A stretch of DNA of 25,493 bases, taken from assembly GCA_002367635.1 (NCBI GenBank), contig DFDI01000069.1, positions 11,205 through 36,697 on the forward strand, written 5' to 3'. The position numbers and the translations under genes were made by a program. Every line of letters starts with the position of its first letter. Within the stretch, counting starts at the first letter, position 1. Under the pieces are notes generated by a model. That model made no database searches. It was not told the DNA's origin and saw nothing but the letters and a program-made list of their open reading frames with translations. This DNA is from Betaproteobacteria bacterium UBA3031. Lineage in GTDB: Bacteria > Pseudomonadota > Gammaproteobacteria > Burkholderiales > Eutrophovitaceae. Shown here one piece after another: positions 7,811 to 16,233 of this stretch.

Positions 7811-8194
7811 ATGAGAATGCTCCACACTATGATTAGAGTTGGCGATCTGGATCGTTCCATACAGTTTTACACTGAGGTGCTTGGAATGAGCCTGATTCGC
7901 AAAGTGGATTATCCAAGTGGGCGATTCACAAATGCCTTCGTTGGTTACGGTTCCGAAGCAGAGACTGCAGTTATAGAGCTCACGCACAATTGGGATACCA
8001 CGTCTTATGATTTAGGGGATGGGTATGGCCATGTTGCACTAGGCGTGCCTAATGCCTATGAAGCTTGTGACAAAGTAAAAACGCGAGGCGGTCGAGTGAC
8101 GCGTGAAGCCGGGCCAATGAAACACGGCACCACTGTGATTGCGTTTATAGAAGATCCAGATGGTTACAAAATTGAATTGATTGAGCGAGAGTAA
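7811..8194 (+). CDS. gloA: Lactoylglutathione lyase (glyoxalase I, short Ni-type)
   Basis: Converts the methylglyoxal-glutathione hemithioacetal to S-lactoylglutathione. It is 127 residues, two glyoxalase betaalphabetabetabeta modules. The metal ligands fall at His5, Glu56, His74 and Glu122, the same residue numbers as in E. coli GloA. The segment RSIQFYTEVLGM at 15-26 and the C-terminal EDPDGYKIELIE are family hallmarks. The short length without extra loops points to the Ni/Co-activated bacterial type. It is second in the rubA-gloA pair and ends five bases from the convergent rsmA stop, so the two transcripts must overlap or end inside the opposite gene. Confidence 0.95.
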   Translation: MRMLHTMIRVGDLDRSIQFYTEVLGMSLIRKVDYPSGRFTNAFVGYGSEAETAVIELTHNWDTTSYDLGDGYGHVALGVPNAYEACDKVKTRGGRVTREAGPMKHGTTVIAFIEDPDGYKIELIERE

Positions 8195-8199
8195 TCCGC

Positions 8200-8967
8200 T
8201 TAGGTCTGAGAAACAATATTAGATAAACGGACATAATCATCCACCGATAAAGTTTCAGGCCTTTGGCCAGGATCAATTGCAGCGCATTCTAATTGCTCCT
8301 CTGAGACAACTCCCTTCAGGGCATTTCGTAGCGTCTTCCGCCTTTTAGAAAAGGCCCCAAATACAATGCGCCGAAAGGTCAATCGATCCACGTCATACGC
8401 AATAGCTCTTGGCCTTAAATACAAAATTGAGGACCATACTTTAGGCTTAGGATGAAACGCTTCGGGGGAAATATCAAATAACTTCTCGATCTCCCAATTC
8501 AGCTGCATTGTGATGCTTAACTTTCCATAGCTAGATGACCCCGGGCTAGCGACCAGTCGGTCAACCACCTCCCGTTGCAGCATGAACATTGCATCTTTGA
8601 TGCTGTTTATTCCAGCATCCACGTGAAATAGAATAGGCGTCGAAATATGATAAGGCAAATTTCCTAAAAGCCTTAACGAGGAGCCCAAAACCGATAAATC
8701 AATATCGAGACAATCAGCCTCAATAACTGTCAAACGATCCTCAGAGAACTTTGATCTCAAATATTGAACCGCATCCCGATCGACCTCTATCGCAATCAAT
8801 GTGGGAATTTTCTTCAATACGTCGTTTGTGAGCGCGCCATATCCTGGGCCAATTTCAATAACGGTATCTGTAACAGAAAAATTGCCCGCCTCCACAATAT
8901 CTGCGACAACGCGACCATCGCGTAAAAAGTTCTGACTAAATCGCTTTTTCGCGATTCTCGGTACCAT
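8200..8967 (-). CDS. rsmA: 16S rRNA N6-dimethyladenosine transferase RsmA (KsgA)
   Basis: Dimethylates two adjacent adenines in the 3' terminal helix of 16S rRNA using SAM, late in 30S assembly. It is 255 residues, Rossmann methyltransferase. RFSQNFL at 9-15 is the family signature. VIEIGPGYGALT at 36-47 is the SAM-binding motif I, Glu61 follows motif I, and the catalytic motif reads NLPYH at 103-107, where many relatives have NLPYN. The C-terminal helical domain is complete. It begins eight bases after the surA stop, so lptD-surA-rsmA looks like one operon. In E. coli and many relatives pdxA sits between surA and rsmA; here it is absent. Confidence 0.96.
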   Translation of the reverse strand: MVPRIAKKRFSQNFLRDGRVVADIVEAGNFSVTDTVIEIGPGYGALTNDVLKKIPTLIAIEVDRDAVQYLRSKFSEDRLTVIEADCLDIDLSVLGSSLRLLGNLPYHISTPILFHVDAGINSIKDAMFMLQREVVDRLVASPGSSSYGKLSITMQLNWEIEKLFDISPEAFHPKPKVWSSILYLRPRAIAYDVDRLTFRRIVFGAFSKRRKTLRNALKGVVSEEQLECAAIDPGQRPETLSVDDYVRLSNIVSQT

Positions 8968-8975
8968 CCAACAGA

Positions 8976-10256
8976 TCAGTTAACGTATTTGATGAAAGTT
9001 GTATCTCGAACCTCACGCACCCACTCTTCAAACCGGAACTCAAGTTTTCTTTGAGTGAGCGCCTGTCGCGCTACTGCTATTTGGCGGTCCTCGGAGACGT
9101 CTGAATCCCGGCGATCAAGCACCTCGATCACGTGATAACCAAATTGAGTTCTCACAAGCTCACTAACTTCGCCGATAGTAAGCCTTGCTAATGCTTGTTC
9201 AAACTCTGGAACGGTCTCACCCGGCATTAACCAACCGAGAACTCCGCCTTTGGATCCGCTCGGGTCATCAGATGCTACCTTAGCAAGCGCCTCAAAATCC
9301 TCACCGCCCATCACAATCCTATTTCGAATCTCGGTCGCCCTAATCAGCGCGTCCTCATCGGACACGATCCTATCCACTCTAAATAGAATGTGGCGCGCCA
9401 GAGTTTGCTGAACAATTATTTGTGCATCCCGACCTCTTTTATCCAAAAGATAAAGAATATGGAAGCCGTTGGCGCTACGCAGCACGTCACTTCGTTGGCC
9501 AATTCTCATCTCGGTCAATGCATCGGTGAATAATTCTGGCAAATTCGATGCGTCCCTCCAACCCATGACGCCACCCTCAAGCGCATCTGTAGCCTCAGAC
9601 AGCTCGGCGGCAACCCGCCTAAAGTCCAAGCCCTGATCTATTTTTAAAATAGCCTCTGCGACCTTATCCTGCGAACGCTTAAGGTCCTCTGACGTTACAT
9701 TCTCCGGAATCGCAATCAGAATATGTGCGATCAAAGATTCATTCTGATCCGAAGTGTCGCTTTCGAGTTTCTTTAAATAAGACTTAATCTCTGAATCGTT
9801 CACGATCAACTTTTCTTCAATTTCTCTACGTCTCAATTTTAAGATTTTTGCCTCAACAACCATATTTTCTCTGAGGGCATTAACACTCAAACCTTTTGTC
9901 TCTATCGCCGTAATATAATCGTCAACTGATAAATTTTGTTCTTGCGATAGCCTCTGCAGCGCTCGCCTAACTTCAGTATCCGACACTCGAATCCCGGTAC
10001 GATCCGCCAGGTTCGTGAGCACTTTGCGCGTAATCATACGTTCGAGCACTTGCTGCCTGAGATATATTAAATCCGGCGCAGCTGACCCCGAATTCACTAT
10101 GTTTTGACGCGTCAAGGATGTTTCTTTATTGAGCTCCAACTCCGTGATAACTCCGTCTCCTACAATTGCAACCACTCTATCTAGAGGAATAAGTTCATCG
10201 CTGTAAACTGCGGTGCTTATAGAAAAAAGTAAGAAAAACTTAAGCAAAAAATTCAT
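8976..10256 (-). CDS. surA: Periplasmic chaperone/peptidyl-prolyl isomerase SurA
   Basis: Escorts unfolded outer-membrane proteins, LptD among them, across the periplasm to the BAM machinery. It is 426 residues. A signal peptide covers about residues 1-19 with likely cleavage after Ser19. The N-terminal chaperone domain (about 22-165) includes DRVVAIVGDGVIT. Two parvulin (PpiC) domains follow at about 174-273 and 285-384; the second has GGVLGWLMPGE and FGYHVIEVL, and the first has GGVMGWRD and NGFHILYL. A C-terminal helix closes the chaperone core. It starts 36 bases after lptD on the same strand, so the client and its chaperone are encoded together. Confidence 0.96.
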   Translation of the reverse strand: MNFLLKFFLLFSISTAVYSDELIPLDRVVAIVGDGVITELELNKETSLTRQNIVNSGSAAPDLIYLRQQVLERMITRKVLTNLADRTGIRVSDTEVRRALQRLSQEQNLSVDDYITAIETKGLSVNALRENMVVEAKILKLRRREIEEKLIVNDSEIKSYLKKLESDTSDQNESLIAHILIAIPENVTSEDLKRSQDKVAEAILKIDQGLDFRRVAAELSEATDALEGGVMGWRDASNLPELFTDALTEMRIGQRSDVLRSANGFHILYLLDKRGRDAQIIVQQTLARHILFRVDRIVSDEDALIRATEIRNRIVMGGEDFEALAKVASDDPSGSKGGVLGWLMPGETVPEFEQALARLTIGEVSELVRTQFGYHVIEVLDRRDSDVSEDRQIAVARQALTQRKLEFRFEEWVREVRDTTFIKYVN

Positions 10257-10292
10257 GACATTATCTCAATCAAAAAAATGAACCATAATCTG

Positions 10293-12524
10293 TTACTGAC
10301 TTGAGTAGCCGTCGACTTTATCCTGTAGGGTTCCGACTGCGGCACTGCCAATTCGCGTAATATCTTTTAACTCTAATTGAACAAAAAAGCTTGTCGCATA
10401 AAGGTCTTCGCCAGCAGGATCTAGGCCTGTTAAAAGTCGATTCGCAACCACTCTAAATGCCCAACAACCTACTTTGTACTCCAAACCCACGACACCCTCA
10501 ATGAGCTTTCCGGAATCCTTTGCATAATTCCAACGACCCGCAGCCCCCCAGCGTCCTTTTATTGGCCACTGACCTGATACATCATACTGCTCGTGTGCGT
10601 CACGGGTATACCGATACACAAAGTTCAGCACTTTTCCCTGCTCTGGCTTATATTGCAGCCGGTGATCATGATTAATCACCTCATCCAGCACGCTGCTGTA
10701 CTGCAATAAGGTATCAGCACTCCATACCTGAGTTATTCGCCCTTGAGCACCCATAAGAATATCAGACCTGTTGCCGGTTCTTGGGGCGTCAGCCGCGTTA
10801 ATCACCACAAACTCCTCATCAAAATGGAAACGTTGCGCAGCGGTAAACTGAAATCTCTGGACGCCGGTTTCGGCGTCTAAAAATTGACTGGTCAAACCGG
10901 CAGTTAATTGGTCGGCGTCATTAATACGGTCGCCTCCGGAAAATATATTCTCCGAAAAAATTTGCGACAAACTAAAACCAGACAACCCAGTATCAAATAA
11001 AGGTAAATTACTTTGCTCCTCAAAGGGCACATGAACATAAAAAATTTGTGGCACGAGGGTTTGTGTAAGGTCCACGCCTCCCAAGGTCACGCCTCTCTCA
11101 AAAACGAGGGAGGCACGCATCGAGTAGATGGGCAATGCCCGATCTTCAGTAACACCCGTATCGAGATCATAGTTGGTGTAATGCATACCGACCTTGGGGC
11201 TCACGGTCAAAAAATCGTTCTCATAAACATATCTGAGCCCTGGATAAACGATCGTTCTCAGCGCTCCGTTTTGGTTGCTGGCATCAAAATCGCTGATTTG
11301 CACCCTTGATTCGGATTCAAAACCATGGCCAAAGCTAGGGGTAACCGCCACATCAATCTGCGGATCCAACTCCACCGGTGGTGCTGCAAAGTTTAGAGTT
11401 TGGTAGTGGACAACTCTTGCACTCCCATTCCAGCTAGCCCCACCAGCGGTAAGTCCAATTTCTCTTGGTAAATGAACCAATGACGTTTTAGCTGAATCGT
11501 TACTCAAATCCTTAAAGTAGGTGTCATCTGAAACCCCCTGTAGGTCGGCATATCCACTCAAATGTGAGCTAAATCTTTGTTTGTGCGAAAAGGTATAAAA
11601 CGCTCTAGATTCTTCTCGGCCAAGCTCTTTCGCAAACTGACTGTCATCGTTAATAAACTCGTAAGTAAACGCTCCGGTAAACGATTGCCCTAAGTAACGC
11701 GAATGAGAATCCACGAGATTGCCTCTCTCGGACATTGTGCGTAGAGCAATCGTGCTGTCAAAGTTAGGGGCTATATTTAAATAAAGCGGCACTGTCACTT
11801 CAAGACCATTTTGAACGCTCTGCCCATAAGATGGCGTAAGGAGTCCACTCTTTCTTTTATCGGTTAGCGGAAAAGAAAGATAGGGGGTATATAAAATAGG
11901 CATCCCCTTAAACCAAACCGAGGCATTCCTCGCCACTCCGTACTCTTCATCCTGATAGATATTCAAACGAGTTGTTTTAATGAACACATCCTCCTGGGTC
12001 ACATCACAAGAGGTATACGTCGCATTAATCGCTCGTTGACGCCTTGGGCCTTCAAAAATTAATTTTTCCGCTTGACCACGAGCGCCAGTTTCAGTGAAAA
12101 AATACTTCGCATCTAAGACCTCACCCTTTTCTGCGCTTGGCGAGTACTTAAGCGTATCCCCGCGAATAAAAACCCCTGGCTTTTTAACTGAAACGTCCTC
12201 ACGACCTGTTATTTCGTCATTGACCTGATCATAAAATAGGTAATTGCCCCGCAACTCTTGATCACCGCGGATAATAACCGCATTACCCTCCGCCTCAACA
12301 TACTGTTCACGAACCCCTGTAATTCGCTCTGCCTCCACCGTCGTTTCGGCTAGCGCCACACCCAGGTCAATTGGCTGCGGCTGTTTTGCTACCTTCATGC
12401 CGTTTATAACCGGCCATTCAGCATCCTCGACCTGAGCTTGCGCTATTTCGGTGAAAATAAAAAACGGCACCCAAAAAATAATTAGGAGCTGTAACTTCGT
12501 ATAATGAAGTTTTAGAGTGATCAT
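10293..12524 (-). CDS. lptD: LPS-assembly outer-membrane protein LptD
   Basis: Beta-barrel that, with LptE, inserts lipopolysaccharide into the outer leaflet. From the ATG at 12524 it has 743 residues; a TTG one codon earlier is also in frame. A signal peptide ends near AQA (about residue 31). The N-terminal OstA/beta-jellyroll domain (about 75-170) includes AEGNAVI and RGDTLKY. The barrel domain carries the signature KGMPILYTPYLSFP and KRKSGLLTPSYG. Counted from the TTG, the only cysteines are Cys174 (TSCD) and Cys688 (GCWAF). They match the second cysteine and the C-terminal cysteine pair region of E. coli LptD, so a single inter-domain disulfide is predicted. It is divergent from amgK with only 36 bases between start codons. 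Confidence 0.95.
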   Translation of the reverse strand: MITLKLHYTKLQLLIIFWVPFFIFTEIAQAQVEDAEWPVINGMKVAKQPQPIDLGVALAETTVEAERITGVREQYVEAEGNAVIIRGDQELRGNYLFYDQVNDEITGREDVSVKKPGVFIRGDTLKYSPSAEKGEVLDAKYFFTETGARGQAEKLIFEGPRRQRAINATYTSCDVTQEDVFIKTTRLNIYQDEEYGVARNASVWFKGMPILYTPYLSFPLTDKRKSGLLTPSYGQSVQNGLEVTVPLYLNIAPNFDSTIALRTMSERGNLVDSHSRYLGQSFTGAFTYEFINDDSQFAKELGREESRAFYTFSHKQRFSSHLSGYADLQGVSDDTYFKDLSNDSAKTSLVHLPREIGLTAGGASWNGSARVVHYQTLNFAAPPVELDPQIDVAVTPSFGHGFESESRVQISDFDASNQNGALRTIVYPGLRYVYENDFLTVSPKVGMHYTNYDLDTGVTEDRALPIYSMRASLVFERGVTLGGVDLTQTLVPQIFYVHVPFEEQSNLPLFDTGLSGFSLSQIFSENIFSGGDRINDADQLTAGLTSQFLDAETGVQRFQFTAAQRFHFDEEFVVINAADAPRTGNRSDILMGAQGRITQVWSADTLLQYSSVLDEVINHDHRLQYKPEQGKVLNFVYRYTRDAHEQYDVSGQWPIKGRWGAAGRWNYAKDSGKLIEGVVGLEYKVGCWAFRVVANRLLTGLDPAGEDLYATSFFVQLELKDITRIGSAAVGTLQDKVDGYSSQ
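12500..12505 (+). promoter_or_regulatory. Candidate -10 element for amgK inside the lptD signal-peptide codons
   Basis: An exact TATAAT on the plus strand lies 55 bases before the amgK ATG, inside the first codons of the oppositely oriented lptD. A start near 12512 would give a leader of about 49 bases that is antisense to the lptD start. No good -35 is seen at normal spacing, and the position within coding sequence lowers the weight. Confidence 0.3.
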
Positions 12525-12560
12525 CAAATTATGCGCACAAATCAGTTTACGGCTTAAATC

Positions 12561-13583
12561 ATGAAAACAAGCGATACAATTTTCGAGGTATCTAGGCGCG
12601 GTCAGCTTGAGGCTTGGTTACGCCTAATACTCGATGACCGTGATTTTACCTTAACCGACCTAGCAGCAGATGCTGGCGCTCGGTGCTACTTTAGAATCAA
12701 GCCATCTGGCGAAGATTCCCTTGTGGTTATGGATGCACCTGTAGCCCATAACGATAATCAGCAATTTGCGTTCGTGGCGAACCTGCTTGCTTCTCATGGA
12801 CTTCACGTCCCTAAAGTTAGTCATGCCAATTTGAAAGACGGATTCCTGCTGTTGTCAGACCTCGGTGATGAAACTTATTTGAAAGTGCTTAACAATGAAA
12901 ACGCTGACAAGCTCTTCGATGATGCGACAACTGCGCTCATCAAGCTTCAAAGCATCACCGAGTTAGATCTGCTGAGTCGTTACAACGCAGGGCTCATGAG
13001 CGAGGAACTCGCTTTATTTGATAACTGGTATATCCAACAACACTTAAATATAACCCTAGAAGAAAACGCTCAGTCATCACTTAATAACGTCTTAAAACTC
13101 ATAACAGAACGTTGTATGAGTCAGCCAACGGTCTTGACGCATAGGGACTACATGCCAAGAAACCTGATGGTTTGTGAAGAAAATCCTGGTATCTTAGATT
13201 TTCAAGATGCCCGAATAGGTCCTATAAGCTATGACGTGATCTCGCTGTTTAAGGATGCGTTTATAAGTTGGGAAGAAGAGCAAGTACTTGACTGGACGAT
13301 TCGATATTGGGAAAAAGCCCGCAAAGCGTCTTTGCCAGTTCCAGAGGACTTTGGAAGCTTTTATGAAGATGTGGAGTGGATGGGTTTGCAGCGACATCTA
13401 AAGGTTCTTGGCATATTTTCCAGACTGAAACATAGAGATGGAAAAAATCATTATATTTTAGATGCTCCTCGCTTCTTGACTTATGCCCGCAATGTCGCAA
13501 TGCGGTATAACGCACTCAAACCGTTATTACTTATCCTTGACCAAATAGAGGGTAAAACGCGACAATTTGGACACACCTTCTAG
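12561..13583 (+). CDS. amgK: N-acetylmuramate/N-acetylglucosamine anomeric kinase
   Basis: AmgK phosphorylates MurNAc (and GlcNAc) at the anomeric position in the peptidoglycan-recycling route that bypasses de novo UDP-MurNAc synthesis. It is 340 residues with an aminoglycoside-phosphotransferase/choline-kinase fold. The catalytic loop is HRDYMPRN at 194-201 (Asp196, Asn201) and the metal-binding DFQD is at 213-216. The N-terminal part has YFRI at 43-46 and LLLSDLGDETYL at 96-107. The specific assignment comes from position: a nucleotidyltransferase follows three bases later and lptD is divergent, the arrangement of amgK-murU in Pseudomonas. Sequence alone would support only a sugar/antibiotic kinase fold. 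The ATG is the only plausible start in frame. Confidence 0.85.
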   Translation: MKTSDTIFEVSRRGQLEAWLRLILDDRDFTLTDLAADAGARCYFRIKPSGEDSLVVMDAPVAHNDNQQFAFVANLLASHGLHVPKVSHANLKDGFLLLSDLGDETYLKVLNNENADKLFDDATTALIKLQSITELDLLSRYNAGLMSEELALFDNWYIQQHLNITLEENAQSSLNNVLKLITERCMSQPTVLTHRDYMPRNLMVCEENPGILDFQDARIGPISYDVISLFKDAFISWEEEQVLDWTIRYWEKARKASLPVPEDFGSFYEDVEWMGLQRHLKVLGIFSRLKHRDGKNHYILDAPRFLTYARNVAMRYNALKPLLLILDQIEGKTRQFGHTF

Positions 13584-13586
13584 GGA

Positions 13587-14291
13587 ATGGTTACCGAAAC
13601 TACTGCAATGATTTTAGCTGCCGGGCGAGGGTCCCGAATGGGCCCGTTAGGAGAGGTTCATCCCAAAGCTCTGCTGAAGGTTGGCGGAAAACCACTGATA
13701 CAGCATCATATTGAAAAGTTACGTGCGTCAGGTTTTTCCCGCGTCGTCATTAACGTCAGTCATTTAAGCGATCAAATTAAAACTTTTATTAATAACGTTG
13801 AGAATTGGGGTTTAGACATCTGTATATCAGAAGAAACCACACCACTTGAAACGGCTGGAGGCATCGCTAATGCGATGAATCTGTTAAGAAGTGATATTTT
13901 TGCCGTCATCAATGCTGATATTTTCTCTGCGTTGCCCTTCCTCGATTTGCGCGAGGCCATGAATACGTTACAGACAAATTCAAACGCGTCCGGTTATCTC
14001 TTTTTGGTTAATAACCCGCCGCACCACCCAATGGGTGATTTTTGTTTGGAGGAAGAGCGAGTGAGGTTAGGCGACGAGCATACGCTCACATTCAGCGGCA
14101 TCGGAATTTACAAGGCCGAACTGTTTCATGACGTTTCACTCAACTTACCGACCCCGCTGGCACCAATTCTCAAAAGAGAAATAAAACGTGAGAAACTACT
14201 GGGACATCATTACGATGGTCTTTGGTCTGACGTGGGCACCCCGGATCGACTAGAGCACACGAACCAATTAATTACGCAACGCAGCCAGTGA
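13587..14291 (+). CDS. murU: N-acetylmuramate-1-phosphate uridylyltransferase
   Basis: Makes UDP-MurNAc from MurNAc-1-phosphate and UTP, the second step after AmgK. It is 234 residues, a sugar nucleotidyltransferase Rossmann fold. LAAGRGSRMGPLG from residue 10 is the nucleotide-binding signature loop, HPKALLKVGGKPLI follows, NAD at 109-111 is the metal-binding motif, and WSDVGTPDRL near 213-222 is the usual C-terminal end of short bacterial forms. It lacks the long left-handed helix domain of GlmU, which agrees with MurU. It starts three bases after the amgK stop and ends in a one-base overlap with the next gene. The family includes glucose-1-phosphate transferases, so substrate is inferred from the amgK partnership. 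Confidence 0.85.
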   Translation: MVTETTAMILAAGRGSRMGPLGEVHPKALLKVGGKPLIQHHIEKLRASGFSRVVINVSHLSDQIKTFINNVENWGLDICISEETTPLETAGGIANAMNLLRSDIFAVINADIFSALPFLDLREAMNTLQTNSNASGYLFLVNNPPHHPMGDFCLEEERVRLGDEHTLTFSGIGIYKAELFHDVSLNLPTPLAPILKREIKREKLLGHHYDGLWSDVGTPDRLEHTNQLITQRSQ

Positions 14292-14917
14292 TGTATCGAC
14301 CATCTCATTTTCGATCAAATAATCAAGAGCGAGCGACTCAACTGATTGCGGACAATCCATTGGCGACTGTAATCACTTCCTCTGAGGATAACTTGGAAGT
14401 ATCACTCACGCCAGTTTTGATGAATGACGCACGCTCTCATCTAGAGGGGCACTTTGCGCTACAAAACGAAATCTGGCGCCAATTCACAAAAAAAAATATA
14501 ACAAGTTTTCTGTTTCAAGGCCCCCACGGATATATTTCACCATCGTGGTACACAACCAGTCCGCATTTGCCCACATGGAACTATGCAGTTGTAGAAATTA
14601 GAGCCAATGTCACGCTGATCGAGGACAAAGAGGAAGTGATGCCGCTGCTGCATAGGCTTACAAAACATTTTGACCCCAATTTTTCTCAATTTGCCACAGC
14701 TAAAAATTACATCGAGCTCATTAACAACGCGGCAACAGGGGTAGTCTGTTTTCGGGCTAACATTCTAGATATAAAAACCAAGTTCAAACTATCTCAAAAT
14801 AAGCCTCGCTCTGATATCAACGAATTGATTGCCACTCTTCGCTCGAATGAGTCGGATGGTAAAAGCGCGTTAGCCGATTTAATGCAACAACAACTAGATG
14901 ATCAACCAAAGGGCTAA
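14291..14917 (+). CDS. PaiB-like FMN-binding split-barrel protein
   Basis: This matches the PaiB/FMN-binding negative transcriptional regulator family (about 207 residues in Bacillus; 208 here). MYRPSHF at the very N-terminus, LEGHFALQNEIWR near 50-62, GPHGYISPSWY near 77-87 and LPTWNYAVVE are its hallmarks. The N-terminal half is a flavin-reductase-like split barrel, and no DNA-binding helix-turn-helix is visible. B. subtilis PaiB represses protease and sporulation genes, but the biochemical role in proteobacteria is unclear, so I give no symbol. The ATG overlaps the murU stop by one base (TGATG), indicating translational coupling to the MurNAc-recycling pair. An in-frame GTG lies just before it. 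pepP follows 13 bases later. Confidence 0.85.
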   Translation: MYRPSHFRSNNQERATQLIADNPLATVITSSEDNLEVSLTPVLMNDARSHLEGHFALQNEIWRQFTKKNITSFLFQGPHGYISPSWYTTSPHLPTWNYAVVEIRANVTLIEDKEEVMPLLHRLTKHFDPNFSQFATAKNYIELINNAATGVVCFRANILDIKTKFKLSQNKPRSDINELIATLRSNESDGKSALADLMQQQLDDQPKG

Positions 14918-14930
14918 GTAGACCAGAAAT

Positions 14931-16229
14931 ATGAAAACTCAATTTGTCCATAGACGCAACAAGCTAGCGGAGAGCATACAATCTGGCATTGCAGTCATAC
15001 CCACGAACAAGGAAGTTGTTCGGAACAAAGACGCACACTTCCCTTATCGTTTTGACAGTTACTTCCACTACCTAACCGGGTTTGGTGAGCCAGAATCTGT
15101 CATCGTTATCTTCGGCGGCGAAACTCCACGTTCAATTCTTTTTTGCCGTGACAAAAATGAAGAAAAAGAAATATGGGATGGATTTCGCCATGGACCAGAG
15201 TCCGCGAGAACCCTGTTTCACTTTGATGCAGCTCATTCCATTGATGAAATAGATCAAATCCTACCGCAATTGATCGAAAATAAAGATACGATTTACACAC
15301 CATTAGGGGCAGATGCCGCCTGGGACGGGCAAATGATGAGATGGCTTAACCAGACGCGATCTCGTGTTAGAGAAGGCATCGCTGCGCCAGATGGCCTCAT
15401 TGATGTCAGAGGGATCCTGGATGAGATGCGACTCATTAAAGATTCCAGCGAACTCGACACCATGCGACGAGCAGCAACAATATCGGCAGAAGCCCATGTG
15501 TTAGCGATGTCAGCCACCAAGCCAGGAAAATATGAATACGAAATTGAAGCAGAACTTTTATATCATTTTAAAAAAAATGGCTCACAGTTCCCGGCTTACA
15601 CCTCGATCGTTGCGGGCGGGAAAAATGCGTGCGTGCTGCACTATATAGAAAACAATGCAGCCCTCAATGAGGGAGATTTATTGCTCATCGATGCGGGGTG
15701 TGAACTAAATGGCTACGCCTCCGACATTACGCGCACCTTCCCAGTCAATGGAAAATTCTCTGGGCCGCAAAAAGCAATATACGAACTTGTGTTAGCTGCC
15801 CAAAATGCAGCAATAAACGCTACCTCAGCGGGCAACAGCTGGCAAGCCCCTCACGACGCAGCTACCAAAGTGCTGGCTCAAGGATTCATTGACCTCAAAC
15901 TCTGTCATGGATCACTCGATAAAGTCTTAGAGAACCGTGAGTACTTTAGATACTACATGCACAGAACCGGGCACTGGCTTGGCATGGACGTCCACGATGT
16001 GGGTAACTATAAAGTCGGCGGTGAATGGAGAACTCTTGAGCCCGGCATGGTCCTAACCATAGAGCCAGGCTGCTACATCAGCAGCGCACCCGACATTCCA
16101 GAACAATTTTGGAATATCGGAATCCGTATCGAAGATGACGCGATCGTCAAAGAGAACCATGGATGTGAAATCATCACTTCTGGGGCACCTAAAACGATCC
16201 GCGATATCGAGTCACTGATGTCGAGCTGA
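14931..16229 (+). CDS. pepP: Xaa-Pro aminopeptidase (aminopeptidase P)
   Basis: Releases the N-terminal residue from peptides with proline at position two, using a two-metal (Mn) centre in the cytosol. It is 432 residues. The N-terminal domain is about residues 1-170; the C-terminal pita-bread domain holds the metal ligands Asp254, Asp265, His348, Glu378 and Glu401 within LLIDAGCE, YASDITRTF, GHWLGMDVHDVG, LTIEPGCY and IRIEDD. The offsets match E. coli PepP almost exactly. It is followed four bases later by ubiH, the same order as in the E. coli pepP-ubiH-ubiI cluster. Expression is probably part of the long plus-strand unit. Confidence 0.96.
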   Translation: MKTQFVHRRNKLAESIQSGIAVIPTNKEVVRNKDAHFPYRFDSYFHYLTGFGEPESVIVIFGGETPRSILFCRDKNEEKEIWDGFRHGPESARTLFHFDAAHSIDEIDQILPQLIENKDTIYTPLGADAAWDGQMMRWLNQTRSRVREGIAAPDGLIDVRGILDEMRLIKDSSELDTMRRAATISAEAHVLAMSATKPGKYEYEIEAELLYHFKKNGSQFPAYTSIVAGGKNACVLHYIENNAALNEGDLLLIDAGCELNGYASDITRTFPVNGKFSGPQKAIYELVLAAQNAAINATSAGNSWQAPHDAATKVLAQGFIDLKLCHGSLDKVLENREYFRYYMHRTGHWLGMDVHDVGNYKVGGEWRTLEPGMVLTIEPGCYISSAPDIPEQFWNIGIRIEDDAIVKENHGCEIITSGAPKTIRDIESLMSS

Positions 16230-16233
16230 AATC

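Noticed and set aside
7652..7987. A 111-codon minus-strand frame across rubA and gloA
   Set aside because: It is antisense to two genes with full sets of metal ligands; no start signal or domain supports it.
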